A DNA stretch of 64,000 bases. Source: Haliclystus octoradiatus (Eukaryota; Cnidaria; Staurozoa; Stauromedusae; Haliclystidae). Below, one piece after another: positions 49,213 to 61,395 of the stretch (position 1 is the first letter of the stretch; every line of letters begins with the position of its first letter). Location: assembly GCA_916610825.1 (NCBI GenBank), contig OU744451.1:744001-808000 (forward strand), given 5' to 3'. The notes beneath the pieces were generated by a model that saw nothing but the letters and a program-made list of their open reading frames with translations, made no database searches and was not told where the DNA came from. A program made the translations under genes and the position numbers.

Positions 49213-52200
49213 TATCACTTATGATAAATCTCAGTTTTCTGGTTTGTTGTCTGGTGAAAAATTTGAACTCATTTTTCTTTTTCACTTTTTCAATATTTAA
49301 ACAACTGAGTCATGGACAGAGTCGGATTATTGCCGTGATTTGAAGCAATTGAAATCAGCACATTCATACATATAGTTTGAAAAAATAGCTCCGACGGGTA
49401 ATCGCTTATACAGGCTGTTGCAGGGATAACTCCAAGGGGTGGTTACATCCCATCCCGGGGATACCCAACCCCCTCGTCGGAGAAGACATTTTGTACTTTT
49501 AAAATGTCTAAATCTATTTTTAATATATATAGTTTAAATCTATACATAGTCCTCTCGTCGGGGGATTAGCCCCCTTTTGGGGGAGATCCTAGTTGCACTC
49601 CTGGTTAGCTGTATTTGGTATCAGTTATTTTTAGTCATAACCATTGGAGAGACACATAGAACATATAAAATAGAGATAATAACGATTAACTGACACATAC
49701 ATCTCATAATCTATTTAAATCAAATGTTGACACGACGAAGGAAAGACAGTTGACTTGCCCACGTCTCACTTTTACTATGACGATTTTGATATGTTGGTAA
49801 TTTGAGCGTTCGTCAAAAGAGAATCAAGTTGTGAACAGTTTCTTACAACTTGACAAACAAATTTACATGATTACGAAACGCATATGACACGTCTTACGCA
49901 AGCCACTGCGCATTCACACAGCCTTGAGTTAAATTAAGCACACGTTTAGTTTGTGTAGTGTGAAAAGAGCTGATGTGTTAATAAATGGTTGAGTCAATCA
50001 ACGCCTTAAAAATATTGTTTTGTTGTTCAGTTACAGCAAAATAGTGTAAGGTCAAGTAATACTGTCTTTGATTGATCTTATTTCATATTTCATATCGAGT
50101 TTCTCATTTCTAGTAAATATATTTTACTTTAACTTCTTGAGTGGACAAGTTCGAAGTTCTTGACAATTTGGAATCTGTTTTTTTGAACTTCATAAAATGT
50201 ATTCAATGGCAACAACAATCTCAATTACAGGTAAGGATTTAATTATGACAGGTAAACCAGAGCGATCGCGATGATGTTCTCGAATGTATTTGAAATAGAG
50301 TATATAGAAGGTGATCAGGGATTGAGTCACATACAAACGTTTAGTTAATGACTTTTTGTTTAAGTTAATTACTAGCAGGCATATGGCAATCAAAAGTCAG
50401 AATATATTGTTGATAAAATATTCTCTACCAAATTCATTTTGACGCTCGCTTCCGAGTTTCAGAACTTATAAAGCATTTTGCACTGTGGGCACGCGGGGCA
50501 GTCCCGGGGGGCAGTGCAATAGCTATGTCATTTCAACTAGTTATATAGAGGGGGCAGGAGCACAGATCAGAAATATTAACTTTCACGAATCACGATAGCG
50601 AAATCTTCAAAATCACGGACAGATTTCTACCTGTCTACCTACAGATATCTACCTGTAAATTCCAAATGATTAATGTAGTCTAACACAGCTGTAGCTATAG
50701 ACTCAAATGGCTGAACAATTATATGATTACTTATGACCTTCAAGGCGCCTTATTCCTGGAAATAGCTTTCAACATTTGATTATAATTGCTGTAGAAAAAC
50801 CGTTTTTGAATAAAAACCTCCAGGCTGGCAGGGGGCTGTTAGCTATAGGTAGGCAGGCTATTAGCTGTTGCATAGATTTAAAGAAATGAAGGCACGCATG
50901 AGTCAAATTGCGAGTATGTGTATATTTTTAAAAAATGCTCGGGTTCTTTTTGGACTTTGAAAGTCAGATCGCACTCATCTGCGACATCTGAGCGACCTAC
51001 TAGTGACTAGCGAGCGAGTGGCTAAACTAACGACATTTTAGCGATGAGAACATAAATTATCAAATGCATCAAGTACGTGACTTCTGACTTCAGACAAAAT
51101 ACATATCATGAAACTAAGAGAAAACAAACAATTGCAACTTGCAAGATTAATAATTTTACAGGTAACTTCCATTAATCAAAATCAAGATTGTTTAATTGCT
51201 TAATCTCTTGTGTAAACATAACGCTTTTATAGCATTTAAAACCAAAAGGAATGCCAAACTTTGGTTGCACGTCAATACATCAACTGTATTCGCTTGTATT
51301 TGTCATACATGTTCTGATTTCACAGAGAAAAATAATTGATTTCATGAGTCACAACACCCCAAAACGGAAATACCCTATATCTGCCATTTGACGCCCTAAT
51401 TTAAAATATGAACGAGACAGCTCGTATCGCACACATATAGTCATATATTGAGGTTATTCTATCAAAGCCATTAGCACGATAATGTCAACGCTTTTTATTT
51501 TAATGCTGACGTCGAGAAGGGCAGAGGACGCTTTTGTTTCAATTAACCCTAACTAGATGTTCATGCGCTAAAAGGGCAGAACTTGGGCAGAATTACACGC
51601 TGTCGAGGGCAGACATGACGCTTGCCTATTAGCTTTCGAGCAAAGCCGTTATGTCAATAAGATCGGATAATTAGTCAATAGAATATTCAAACTACAGGGC
51701 CTCACAGCAACAAATGATAATATGGGAGGATTTCTGTACATAGTTGCGTGACGGATGGTTAAACAACACTATAGATGGGACACCTCCTGTCCTCCCTACC
51801 AGAAGCTCATGAGCCATCACTTCATTTTCATTGGGGTTACATTTCAGGCAAGGATATTTCAAGTTTCATGCCTTCAAAGTCTAAACGGAACGCTATGATT
51901 TGTTCACATTATTGTTTGGTATATAGTAATAATAATAATAATAATATTAATGTTTATTTATATAGCATATAGCACTATGTTCTAGGAGTTTTAAAATTAC
52001 GAAACAATATAAATTTGATCAATTACAGACATTGCAGTTTCATATGACAATTTGCTATAAAGTAAATACATAAATAATTGTATTAGTTTTTATCTAATTG
52101 CAAAAATGGTGCTCGATGTCATTTGACAGAGCTAAATATAATAAAAGGAGTCAAAGGCTACACATTCATTATGGTTTCAGAAAAGGGCACGTCTGGTTTA

Positions 52201-53354
52201 CGGAAAACGGAAAGAAATTTACGGAAAAATATAAAACGGGAACCATTGTATTCTGCTTTCCTGAAACCGGGTGTACCGCGTGGGAATACGTCGTTTTGAG
52301 CGATGGATTTAGGTGTAGTGAATATAGCAACAACTATTCTGCAAGGATGTTTTCAATTTGGACATTCGACAAAGACATTTGGATATTATTGATATTCTGC
52401 TTTACTCCTCCAGTTTTTTACGTAGTTATTATCATCGATTAATGGAACCGTTTGATTGATTGATTGATTTACTGTATTTTGTACTTTTGTCATTGTTCAT
52501 GTTGGTTAGCTATTTTGATATAGGTCTTCGCCTACCTAATACATTGCTTTTAATTGTCGATTTCGATGGTTGAATTAACTAAAAACAAAGATTAAAGTGT
52601 AGTTCTGATTCTTGCCATTACCAATCTCATAACAATTGGGCTAAGCAATGATAACCGTGCAAAATAAAGACAGTATCCTTCGCAAACAGATACAAATGGT
52701 AACCGCAATACTGTAGTAAATTCTTCACCATAATTATATATAACATCGAATCGACAGCTTTCGTTTAAACTCTGATTGTGCAGGTAAACTCCAATGTTTA
52801 CTTAGTCAAGATATTGTCAGCTACTTGCAAACACTGTTCAGATCGTAATTCGTATTTAATTAAAAACATTTACAGTTTTGTATTCTTTTCTATCAATGAT
52901 TATTTACACAAATAAAAAAATAACATGCTAGGACAAAATAGACAAAATATTCACAATCCAACAGTGCAAAATCTTATTTTCACTGCATCTAAATCCACCG
53001 CTCATGACGATATATTCGATATATTCCCATGCGTTACACTCGTTTACAGGAAAGCAGAATACAATGGACATCGTTTTATATTTTTCCGTAAATTTCTTTC
53101 CCTTTTCCGTAAATCAGACGTGCCCCTCAGAAAAGACCTTGGGGCTGGTACGCAGGCTAGGCTTCATGTAGATAGGGAATTTTGCTCTATAATTTGCATA
53201 CGAAAGGATGACCCCAAATTGGGCAAAGCTTTTCAAGAAATTTTGTATAAAACATAACATTCTCCGACGTTTCTTTCTGCTTGGATGGGAATTACGTCAC
53301 TATCATCATTTAGTGATTAATTCATATGTGTAATTGCGAATTGACTCTTTGCAG
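49213..53354. other. Intergenic region between IFT88 and the GPI-anchored protein gene
   Basis: No exon with a recognisable family was found. It contains a (TAA)n tract near 51925 and the large inverted repeat at 52176-53135. It should hold the 5' exon(s) and promoter of the next gene, since the first exon seen starts inside a signal peptide. Confidence 0.45.
52176..53135. repeat. Large inverted repeat, about 165-bp arms
   Basis: Arms at about 52176-52340 and 52965-53135 are roughly 85% alike in inverted orientation. The left has GGCACGTCTGGTTTACGGAA and the right CCGTAAATCAGACGTGCC. Both carry a TTTACGGAAAAATATAAAAC motif or its complement. The loop is about 620 bp, so it could be a foldback element. 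The two arms explain two apparent open frames here (52098-52442 and 52925-53257). Confidence 0.8.
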
Positions 53355-56300
53355 TGATTGGATGTTTATTTCTGTTTGTTGGTACCCATGGAAACAATAA
53401 TGCTGTCGAGTCTGATTTACCAAGTCTAAATGAATTTACCAATGCAGTCCTACATGCGCATTCTATCCGAATCAAGAGAGATAATAGTCAAACGGAGCTG
53501 AAAATAGGCGATTGTTCCATGGATAAATATCAGTACAACGTCATGGTCTGTTCGTCTCTCCTCTACAAACCCAAGATGACATGCAGGTCGGTGATTTTAT
53601 TCGCTAGTATTACACGATAACATTATTTGTGATCACTGTTTGACTTTTCTTAAGGGATGGTTTATCTTATCCCATGAGAAAGGTGCTTCAAAAAATTAAT
53701 TAAAGTTATCATTTTATGATAGTTCTACTTGACATGTGTAGCCTGGCATCTTAGAAATGGCATAGATCAATGACATATGAATCAGCCGACGGCGCGTCTG
53801 GAGCACGGTTTGCTTTCTAACTAAGTTTTGTTTTCTTGTCGACAAAACGTTTGCTTTCTTCTGAGGCCCCTCTTATACGACGTATTTTCCATTAGCCGTG
53901 CCTGAAAAGGTTGTAAAGGTGACACGGTGTATAACTCAAAACAAATACAGCAATTGAATCCATCCCCGAGTCAAATGTGCAGTAGTTAAATACATAACAA
54001 TATGCCGCATATGAGAATGAATCCTATCCTATTCTTCGTAGTTGTAGGTTAACATTATAGGACCTAAGTTCAAAGTTCAATCATGTCAAGTTCAGAGTTC
54101 GTAGGTTGATTATTATTATCTTGACCTTGAATCAATTGACACAATTAGTACGAGGTTAACATTTATAAAACTTTCTGCATCTTCATTCTAATCATTTTTG
54201 GCAATGTATATTTTTGTTTCATGATTTTGTAGGAATCAAATGCCAAAGTATCTTGATTGTGTTAAAGCCATTATCCGTTCTTGTTTGACTGATCCAGTTA
54301 TGATCAACATTACTGAAAGTACACTGGAAAAGACGTTGCAAAAACTGAATTTTACACAGGTCAAGTGAACCTTATTATAGAATAGGAAGAACGATTTTGT
54401 TGATTGGTAGGCTATATAGGTTTCAACCAGGCGCGGATCCAGGAATTATTTTATGGGGGTCAAAATTAATTACGTCACTTGCCACACCCATTTGACCACG
54501 CCCATTTTGTATACCAAAGAAAGATTGAGCATGAAGATTTGAGTCAGTCAAAGAATCACATAATGATAAACATACAATTACAATAAATGTTACATTGGAA
54601 TGGCTATCTTGCAATAAATTTATATAATTTTATCGAATTTCTCTTCACCAAGAACTAGTCTTCAATCTCCACTGTACAATTCAGGTACAATCTGCAATAT
54701 TGAAAAATGGCAATCCACAATTAAGGAATATTTATATGAACTTAGGCCTACTATGAATACGTACACGTATTAAAGGGGTTTAGTATAATATCCCTCAAAT
54801 TGGTGGCAAGGCTAAATTCATATTCTATTTCAGGAACGACTTTTGCAAGGTATATAGAACCACATTATTTTTCTAAGCGAAAATCTAAACCCATTACAGT
54901 ATTATATTAGATTCGAAGTTGTAGTATCGCGCTTCCCGTACTGCCCCCGTTTTTTATGTCAACAGCGGGGCCGGCTTGTTTTGCTTTCTACTTTAGGTAA
55001 ACTAATTTTGATGTCGGGCTATATTTAAATCAATTTCTAGAGTTATAAATAGGGACATGCTGATTGCTCTATGAACACTTAGACACTCATTTTGAATTTC
55101 ATTCTTAGAAAATTAAATTAAATCAAATAAAATAAAAACTACAATTACATTTATTTCAAACATAAATGAGGGTTTGTAATGGTTCATCTGACTTAGCCCT
55201 CTGTACTGTGGTTGCTTTTGCAAGGTTCAGATTTATTAATCTTCTGTTGACCTTGGAAAAATTAAATTAAATCAAATCAAATCAAATAAAAACTACAATT
55301 ACATTTATTTCAAACATAAATGAGGGTTTGTAATGGTTCATCTGACTTAGCCCTCTGTACTATGGTTGCTTTTGCAAGGTTCAGATTTATTTATCTTCTG
55401 TTGACCTTGGAAAATTTGACACATTTGAGTTCAGGTTGAAAAGCGACATACATGAACGAGTATATAAACAATATAAATATAACAGATGTACTTACACATT
55501 GCATTCTCCAAGTTATCTACAAGTTTGTACAATTTCATATATAATTCTTGCACATATTTCTGCAAGTGGATCCATCGGCTTTCCAAATCCATCTTTCAAA
55601 AATATCTCGTTGATGATTAATGGCAATCAATTCGTAATAATTCGAGGAAAGCTTTCAAAAAATAAATAAAATCTTTCTTCATGGCCATTGAAATAAACAT
55701 GGTTTGTAGAGTTGCTATAATTTGTTCTGATGCTTCCACGCTGATAGTCACACGAGACAAAGACCGTTAAATAAAACTGCAGAACTATTTAGCTAAAAGA
55801 AACGCCACGTGAAGTTGCATGTGAAGCTGCTTTGAATTTATCCAATCAGATATCAAGGCGTGCAACTTCTGCGAACAGCTTTGCGAACATATTTTAAAAA
55901 TTACGACCTTGACATACAGGCAAAATTTTCCTCAAATTTAGTGTGTCAAAATTATCACGTGGGGGTGTCAATTGTTATTTTTTCTACCAATTCGCCAATC
56001 AGTGACTCGAACGAACAAAAGAAGTGGGATAGGCGGTCAAAATAGCTCCCGGATGAGTATGGCAGTCCTGTTCTTTCCTTGGCAACACGCTGGCAACGAG
56101 TATGTCAATTGTTAAAAAGATGAGAAACAGAAACAATAGACGGAATGATAAACAATAGATTTTCTACGACCGCAAAACTGTAATCGTGACGTTGTTGTGG
56201 ATCTTTTCTACTGCCGCAGCATACCGCAACACCGCTTGAATCACGTCAGTATATTACGTAATCTAATACAACTACTGAAGAAATCATAACTCTGAACGAA

Positions 56301-59017
56301 ATTCAATACGAATGCGATCATTACGATCATCTACAATAATTTATTACAAAATAAATACGAAAATTAAATATTGAGAATTTATACTTAAAAATGATCGAAT
56401 AGAAGATAAAAAGGAAAGATAAGTTTGATAAAAATATAAAAATATATTTATTCAGAAGAACGAAACGATGACGCTATTTATCATGACGTCATCTTAAAAT
56501 TTCACTAAAAAATTTAGGGGTGTCATTTGCCATACTTGCACCCCTCTGGATCCGCGCCTGGTTTCAACCTTAGAATTACTTGATCTGGTTTCTTTCGATT
56601 GTGGTGATATGAACAAGATCATTAAAACCGTTTATAAACCTCGCTATGAAAATAATCCCGAAAAGATGCCGATCGTAGTGATTGACATAAAACGTGAGTT
56701 GGCTTTAGATATGTCACAGTCACAGTCACAGTCAACTTCCATACATTCTATCACGGTATTACTGTATTAAATTAAATAATCATTTCATCAACTTCTAGAA
56801 ATAACTCATATTTCATGGAGAGGGATTTTAATTGCTCATATAAAAGCAGAATGAAAGTGGACCAGCCCGTGACCAAAAAACAGTAAAATGATATTATTTA
56901 TCCAAAATTTCCTGGAAAAAAGTTTAGGCCCCTTTTAATACATCGCCGAAGGCCACTGATAATATTGATCCAGCACTGGATACAGCTACGACAGTGACAG
57001 TGATGAAGAAAGTACTTACGATTGATTCAGCTAAATCAGTGATCGCTAAATTATATTGAGGTAAATTAAGTTTGCACGTAGCAGAGCAAAGAAGGAGAAC
57101 CAAAAGGACAATATCGAACAAGAATAGATCTAAATCTATAATTACGGAAATGATTTCCCATTTTTGAACTCTTTTCTCATCACCGATGCTTTGAAAATGC
57201 TGCTTCTATTTGGCCATCCATTTTCACAACTTATGTTCAATCTTTCGAATCCACGCGATTAGTATCTAATATTATAAATCCCGAAGTAAAACAAAATTCC
57301 CACACAAAATACGGTACGACATTTTCTTCAAATTTGGTCTTGATCTGGTTGGTCAATGATTAGTACCTTGAACATTTAACTGACTCTTTTTTGATAATAT
57401 TTATTTTGTAGACTGCTTGCGATAACGGTGGGTATATGGATATATTACCTCCTCAGACCGTGGCGTTATGTAATGGTGAAATACAATCCGATTACACTAG
57501 CTGCGTCACAAATTTCATCAAGATGTTCAGAAATGATCATACAGACAATAGACTCTGTGCGTAAGTGAAACTTTTCATATAACGGCATCCGATCTACTTC
57601 TACATCAGTAATATGAATTCTTTCGTCTATCATGTTTTATTGAAACATAAATTGAACATGAACAGCCGATTTAAAATATGAACATTTAAGACAGCCGATT
57701 CTTATACTCTCACACTGTAGGGTACAAAAGCCTTGGCCGAATTGTTCCCTACTTACACAATTTTCAACTTATTTCAATTTAACTTATTGTACACATTTTG
57801 TTCCCTATATATTTATATTTTACCCCTGAAACTGATAAATGCTGTGCCCCCATTCCCCCTGGCACTACAGATCATTTCAGAATGCAGATAAATGACCAAT
57901 GATAATCTTGTTTCAGTCTAGTGAAAGTATGAATGAGTGATTGGAAGGCAGCAAGGACGTGTTCATTTCTAAAGTATCCTTACATCAAGATCTGCATTCA
58001 TTCACAGGAGTAATTTATTTTTGTTATTGTAAGAATATTTTGTATGACTCAAGAGTGTGTTTTAATTGTTTTGAGCAACAAATAATTGTTCATATCCAAA
58101 TTTAAATGAATTTTTACTTGCAACACAAAAACTAACGATAGCTGGACAATGAACACATTTACAATGAGTAGGCCTACAACACAATTAAACATCGATCGAG
58201 TAAACTATTTTTCATTTTTTCTGTATATTTCTCCCATGCGGTCACATGACGCCATGTATATCGAATGATTAGACGCATCTGTGACGTTATTCTATTTGAG
58301 GGTAGAAACCCGAGTGTGTAATTAAACGAGCAATGTTACATGTGAAGCCTGGTTTCTATTTAGAATCGGGAGCCTGGCAGCTTCAGTGGTAACCCGTCGA
58401 TGAAAATCGTGCATGCAGGAAACAAATTGGATGCAAATCGAACGCATTCATCGTCGGTCCTCTCCCGATTATCAAAGATGTTTGATTTTCCGCCAATGCC
58501 TCCGGACTCTGAATGGAAAATAGGATTATAAATAATCAAAGCAAATAAACAGATCATACACGGTCTGATTGATCGATGCATGTTCCTTAACTCCATTAAA
58601 AATCGCTCGGTCGCCATCCTAGTTACCTCATCCTTCTTGTTAATAGCGCAGTTGTAACTGAGTTTTCATAATTCTGCATCGATGAATAATTTAATGAGTC
58701 ATTTGCTTCGTTTCAGTTAAATTATTCTATATTTCCTTTACAGTGAAAGCATCAAAACAACAGATTGTACAACCAAGGCAATGGTTACTCATTGCAAGGG
58801 TGAAGCCATACAGATTGCACTCAATTCAGCAAAGAAACTCAGTTCTGAATCAGGCGGTCCATTTTGTAGTTTCAAAGAAGGAGCACCAAACCCTGCTGAT
58901 ATTCTATCTGGAAAGCTGCTGAACCCACAAACCCCTAAAAGTGGGGCAAATATCCTCGCCTTTTCTACCGTAACTAGCTTGATCATGCTTGTTATATCCC
59001 TCATTTATTTGTATTAG
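53355..59017 (+). CDS. Secreted Cys-rich, probably GPI-anchored protein of unknown family (likely broken)
   Basis: Exons seen: 53355-53586, 54233-54359, an exon originally starting GTTTCAACCTTAG (now 54420-54427 plus 56569-56693, split by a hAT element), 57412-57560 and 58744-59017 (TAG). The first exon opens within a hydrophobic signal peptide (GCLFLFVG), and the start codon lies at its edge or in an upstream exon not found. The ectodomain appears to hold two related cysteine units: C-X12-C-X10-C-X9-C in unit 1, and in unit 2 a set running from ALCNGEIQSDYTSCV to GGPFCSF. N-glycosylation sites occur in NIT and NFT. The C-terminus is a hydrophobic run (FSTVTSLIMLVISLIYLY) with no cytoplasmic tail, preceded by small residues (KSGAN), as in GPI-attachment signals. 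The junction 56693/57412 does not agree in phase with the strong GTGAGT donor. No family was recognised. Confidence 0.72.
54428..56560. mobile_element. hAT-type DNA transposon inserted at an exon start
   Basis: Ends are CAGGCGCGGATCCAG and its inverse CTGGATCCGCGCCTG. A perfect 8-bp duplication GTTTCAAC flanks it (54420-54427 and 56561-56568) and fits the nTnnnnAn preference of hAT elements. The 2133-bp interior has no recognisable transposase, so it is probably non-autonomous. A 150-bp segment is duplicated in tandem inside (about 55107-55412, copies sharing CATAAATGAGGGTTTGTAAT). The left duplication lies right after the intron end TATATAG, that is, at bases 1-8 of the next exon. Confidence 0.93.
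55107..55412. repeat. Tandem 150-bp duplication inside the hAT element
   Basis: Two copies (about 55107-55256 and 55257-55412) run from a TTAAATTAAATCAAAT stretch through GGTTCATCTGACTTAGCCCT to CTTCTGTTGACCTTGGAAAA. They differ at a handful of positions. Confidence 0.88.
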
Positions 59018-60859
59018 ATTTAAACAGTTGTTTATATGTCATAGTTAACTCTGTGTGTAAGTTTTGCTTGTATTTCTGTCGCAGTGTCATACCATGATGA
59101 TGTAGTAACACCTTGAAGTAACATCATTATAAATATCTGCTTAATATTTTCAATTATTAGAAGTATAAATCCTTCGCGCTTTTCTACCCCTTGTATATAT
59201 CAAAATTTAAAGCAGGTCCACATCAGCCAATTGTTGCCAGGATCTCGACCTGCTCAAACAAATCAGAAATACATACATACATACAATCGACGGAAAAATA
59301 TCGTATTATATGCAAAATTGTAACGTTTTTGATCAAGAGAGTGCTTCAAACAGTTGAAAAGGTTTCACGTAGAAAAACCCATTTATGTCACATTGTCAAT
59401 CGTACAATTTGTCTCAATTTTTCCAAAATTAAACATGTCGTTTAAGATAGCAAATATGTAAATAATATCGCAAAAATTCCACCGCAGCAACAAAATTTGC
59501 CTCCAAAGAGAAGTCACGTGGCTCACGTGCTAGTACTTATACCTCTATGGGGATCTCAAAAGGCGTCAAGCTGGCGGCTGGCCAGTGGCCATCCCAACTT
59601 CGTAATGTAAGGTATTTTGGATTCAAAATTCAGATCACAGTTAAAGGGGCAAAATTGACCGGCGACCGCTGCGAGCACAAGTTGAATTTATGCTTAGCGT
59701 AATTCAACCGTCTCGCTTTGAAACAATTGTTATACGCAGGCCTAACTTGTAATAAAATTCATGTCAACAATGAACATTGTGTTATAACAATAAGCGTGCA
59801 TGTGATCCTAAGTGCGTAACGCCTGCCGGTCATTTTTGCTCCTTTAAGCTTACAATAAATTGTTCAGCTACTTTAAAATTTGTTCACGCAGTAGTTTTGG
59901 TATCTTTATTTCTAGATTCAAGGGTTACTGCTATTATTCTTAATTATATAAGTTCCATATGTATGGCACGGGCGATTTGAAAGTCATACGGGAATATACT
60001 GGCAATCAAGAAAGGGGCGCAAATTAGGGGAGGGTGCGGGGGGATGTCTAACCCCCCCCCCATTTCAATTTTTGGCCAAAAGTCGGTCCCTGTCGGTCCT
60101 ACGATAACTTTGCAAATAACTAGATTAGAAGAACAGAAAGTAGTTTTGAGGGATTTTCATATTAAACTTTACTTTCAAGTAAGACTTTCCAGACATTCTA
60201 GTGAATAAAGTATGCAGTTCAGAATAATAGATATGTGAATAGATAGAAATTTAAATAATCGGCTTATATGAATTCATGACTATCGATACATTTCCGTCGT
60301 TAATTGGTTTCTCTTTCCGTCATTTTTCTAAGAATTGTTAGCACATTTAACAAACCATTTACAAGTTACACCGCCTATGAAATGAATAATGAATAATGTG
60401 ATATTTGTATGAAAACTGCTCCGTTCATGTGATTTTATACAGTTGAAGTAATAATGTGATTAGACTGCTTACGGTATAATTTCATTTCCTTTGTATTGTA
60501 ATATTGTAATTTTTTTTCGTCTCTTTTGAGACCGCCAAACAAGTACGTGACTCATCTTCAAAATTTTTAGAAAATTCTGAAACATGTCTGCATAAATTGC
60601 GGCAATGCCAAGAAAGCACGGAATCACCAAGTCAGAGCTTTATGCCAGTACATCATGATCCTGGTTTGCGTAGACAAATTAAGAAATTGATGAAGATAGA
60701 GATTATGTATTGATCATGGACCTGTAATGGTTTAATCATGGTTTAATATTGTATTTATGTCATTGTATAATTGTCGATTGTTATTCATTTCCTGTAAATC
60801 TATAATGTGTGTAAACTGTACCACGTAACCGTTCTCTTTCGCCTCTTACTATCTTACTG
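59018..60859. other. Region after the GPI-anchored gene, no confident gene
   Basis: This contains the 3' UTR of the preceding gene, a C-rich stretch near 60045-60062, and AT-rich sequence. One exon-like frame (60571-60713) is listed separately. Confidence 0.4.
60571..60713 (+). CDS. Possible terminal exon of an unidentified gene
   Basis: After a good acceptor (AAATTTTTAG) a 46-codon frame from 60573 runs to TGA at 60711. It is rich in polar residues (HKLRQCQESTESPSQSF) and ends in a basic stretch (GLRRQIKKLMKIEIMY). No matching upstream exon was found and no family was recognised. It could equally be a chance frame. Confidence 0.25.
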
Positions 60860-61322
60860 TGTCGGGAATTAGATATGTCCACGACAAATATTTCTCAGCA
60901 ACGCGTTGTCTCCGATAGACAGACGTTTATACAAATAAATACTCCAGCATTTAGTAGCGTAGCGTATATTTCTTATATTCGTTGCCTGATTACACGGTTG
61001 TATTCTACGCTTGATCTATAGATGATCCTCACATAGATACTAATGTTATAATAATTTACAAGATTTAGTCGAGTTACTTTTATATTAATTTATGTTGCTA
61101 AATATAGAATGTTATATAATAATTAAGAATGTTCTAGATTACATGACAGCGTCAAGGTCAGCATCGAATTTTCCAGTTTTGTATATAAATAGAATAGCGA
61201 TGACGTCAATCTTGGAGAACAATAGGACCAATTTGATGACGTTAGCTTGAACTTATGACATTGCGTTCTATTCCGCACGTAGATAGTTGCTTCTAGAAAG
61301 TTCCGTCTTGCAATTCCCGTCA
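60860..61322 (-). repeat. Inferred 3' LTR of the second BEL/Pao element
   Basis: The right end is fixed by the purine tract. The left end is inferred from short inverted termini: TGTCGGGAATT at 60860 against AATTCCCGTCA ending at 61322. It is 463 bp. The candidate target-duplication half is TACTG or a nearby 5-mer at 60855-60859. Confidence 0.65.
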
Positions 61323-61395
61323 CTCTCCCCCTATTTAAGTATATCGTTTATAGTTAAATACACTTTTTCACATGTATAGTTGTATAGTATAATAT

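Noticed and set aside
52098-53257. Two frames of 114 and 110 codons as possible genes
   Set aside because: They lie on the two arms of one inverted repeat, and no protein similarity or splice context is evident.
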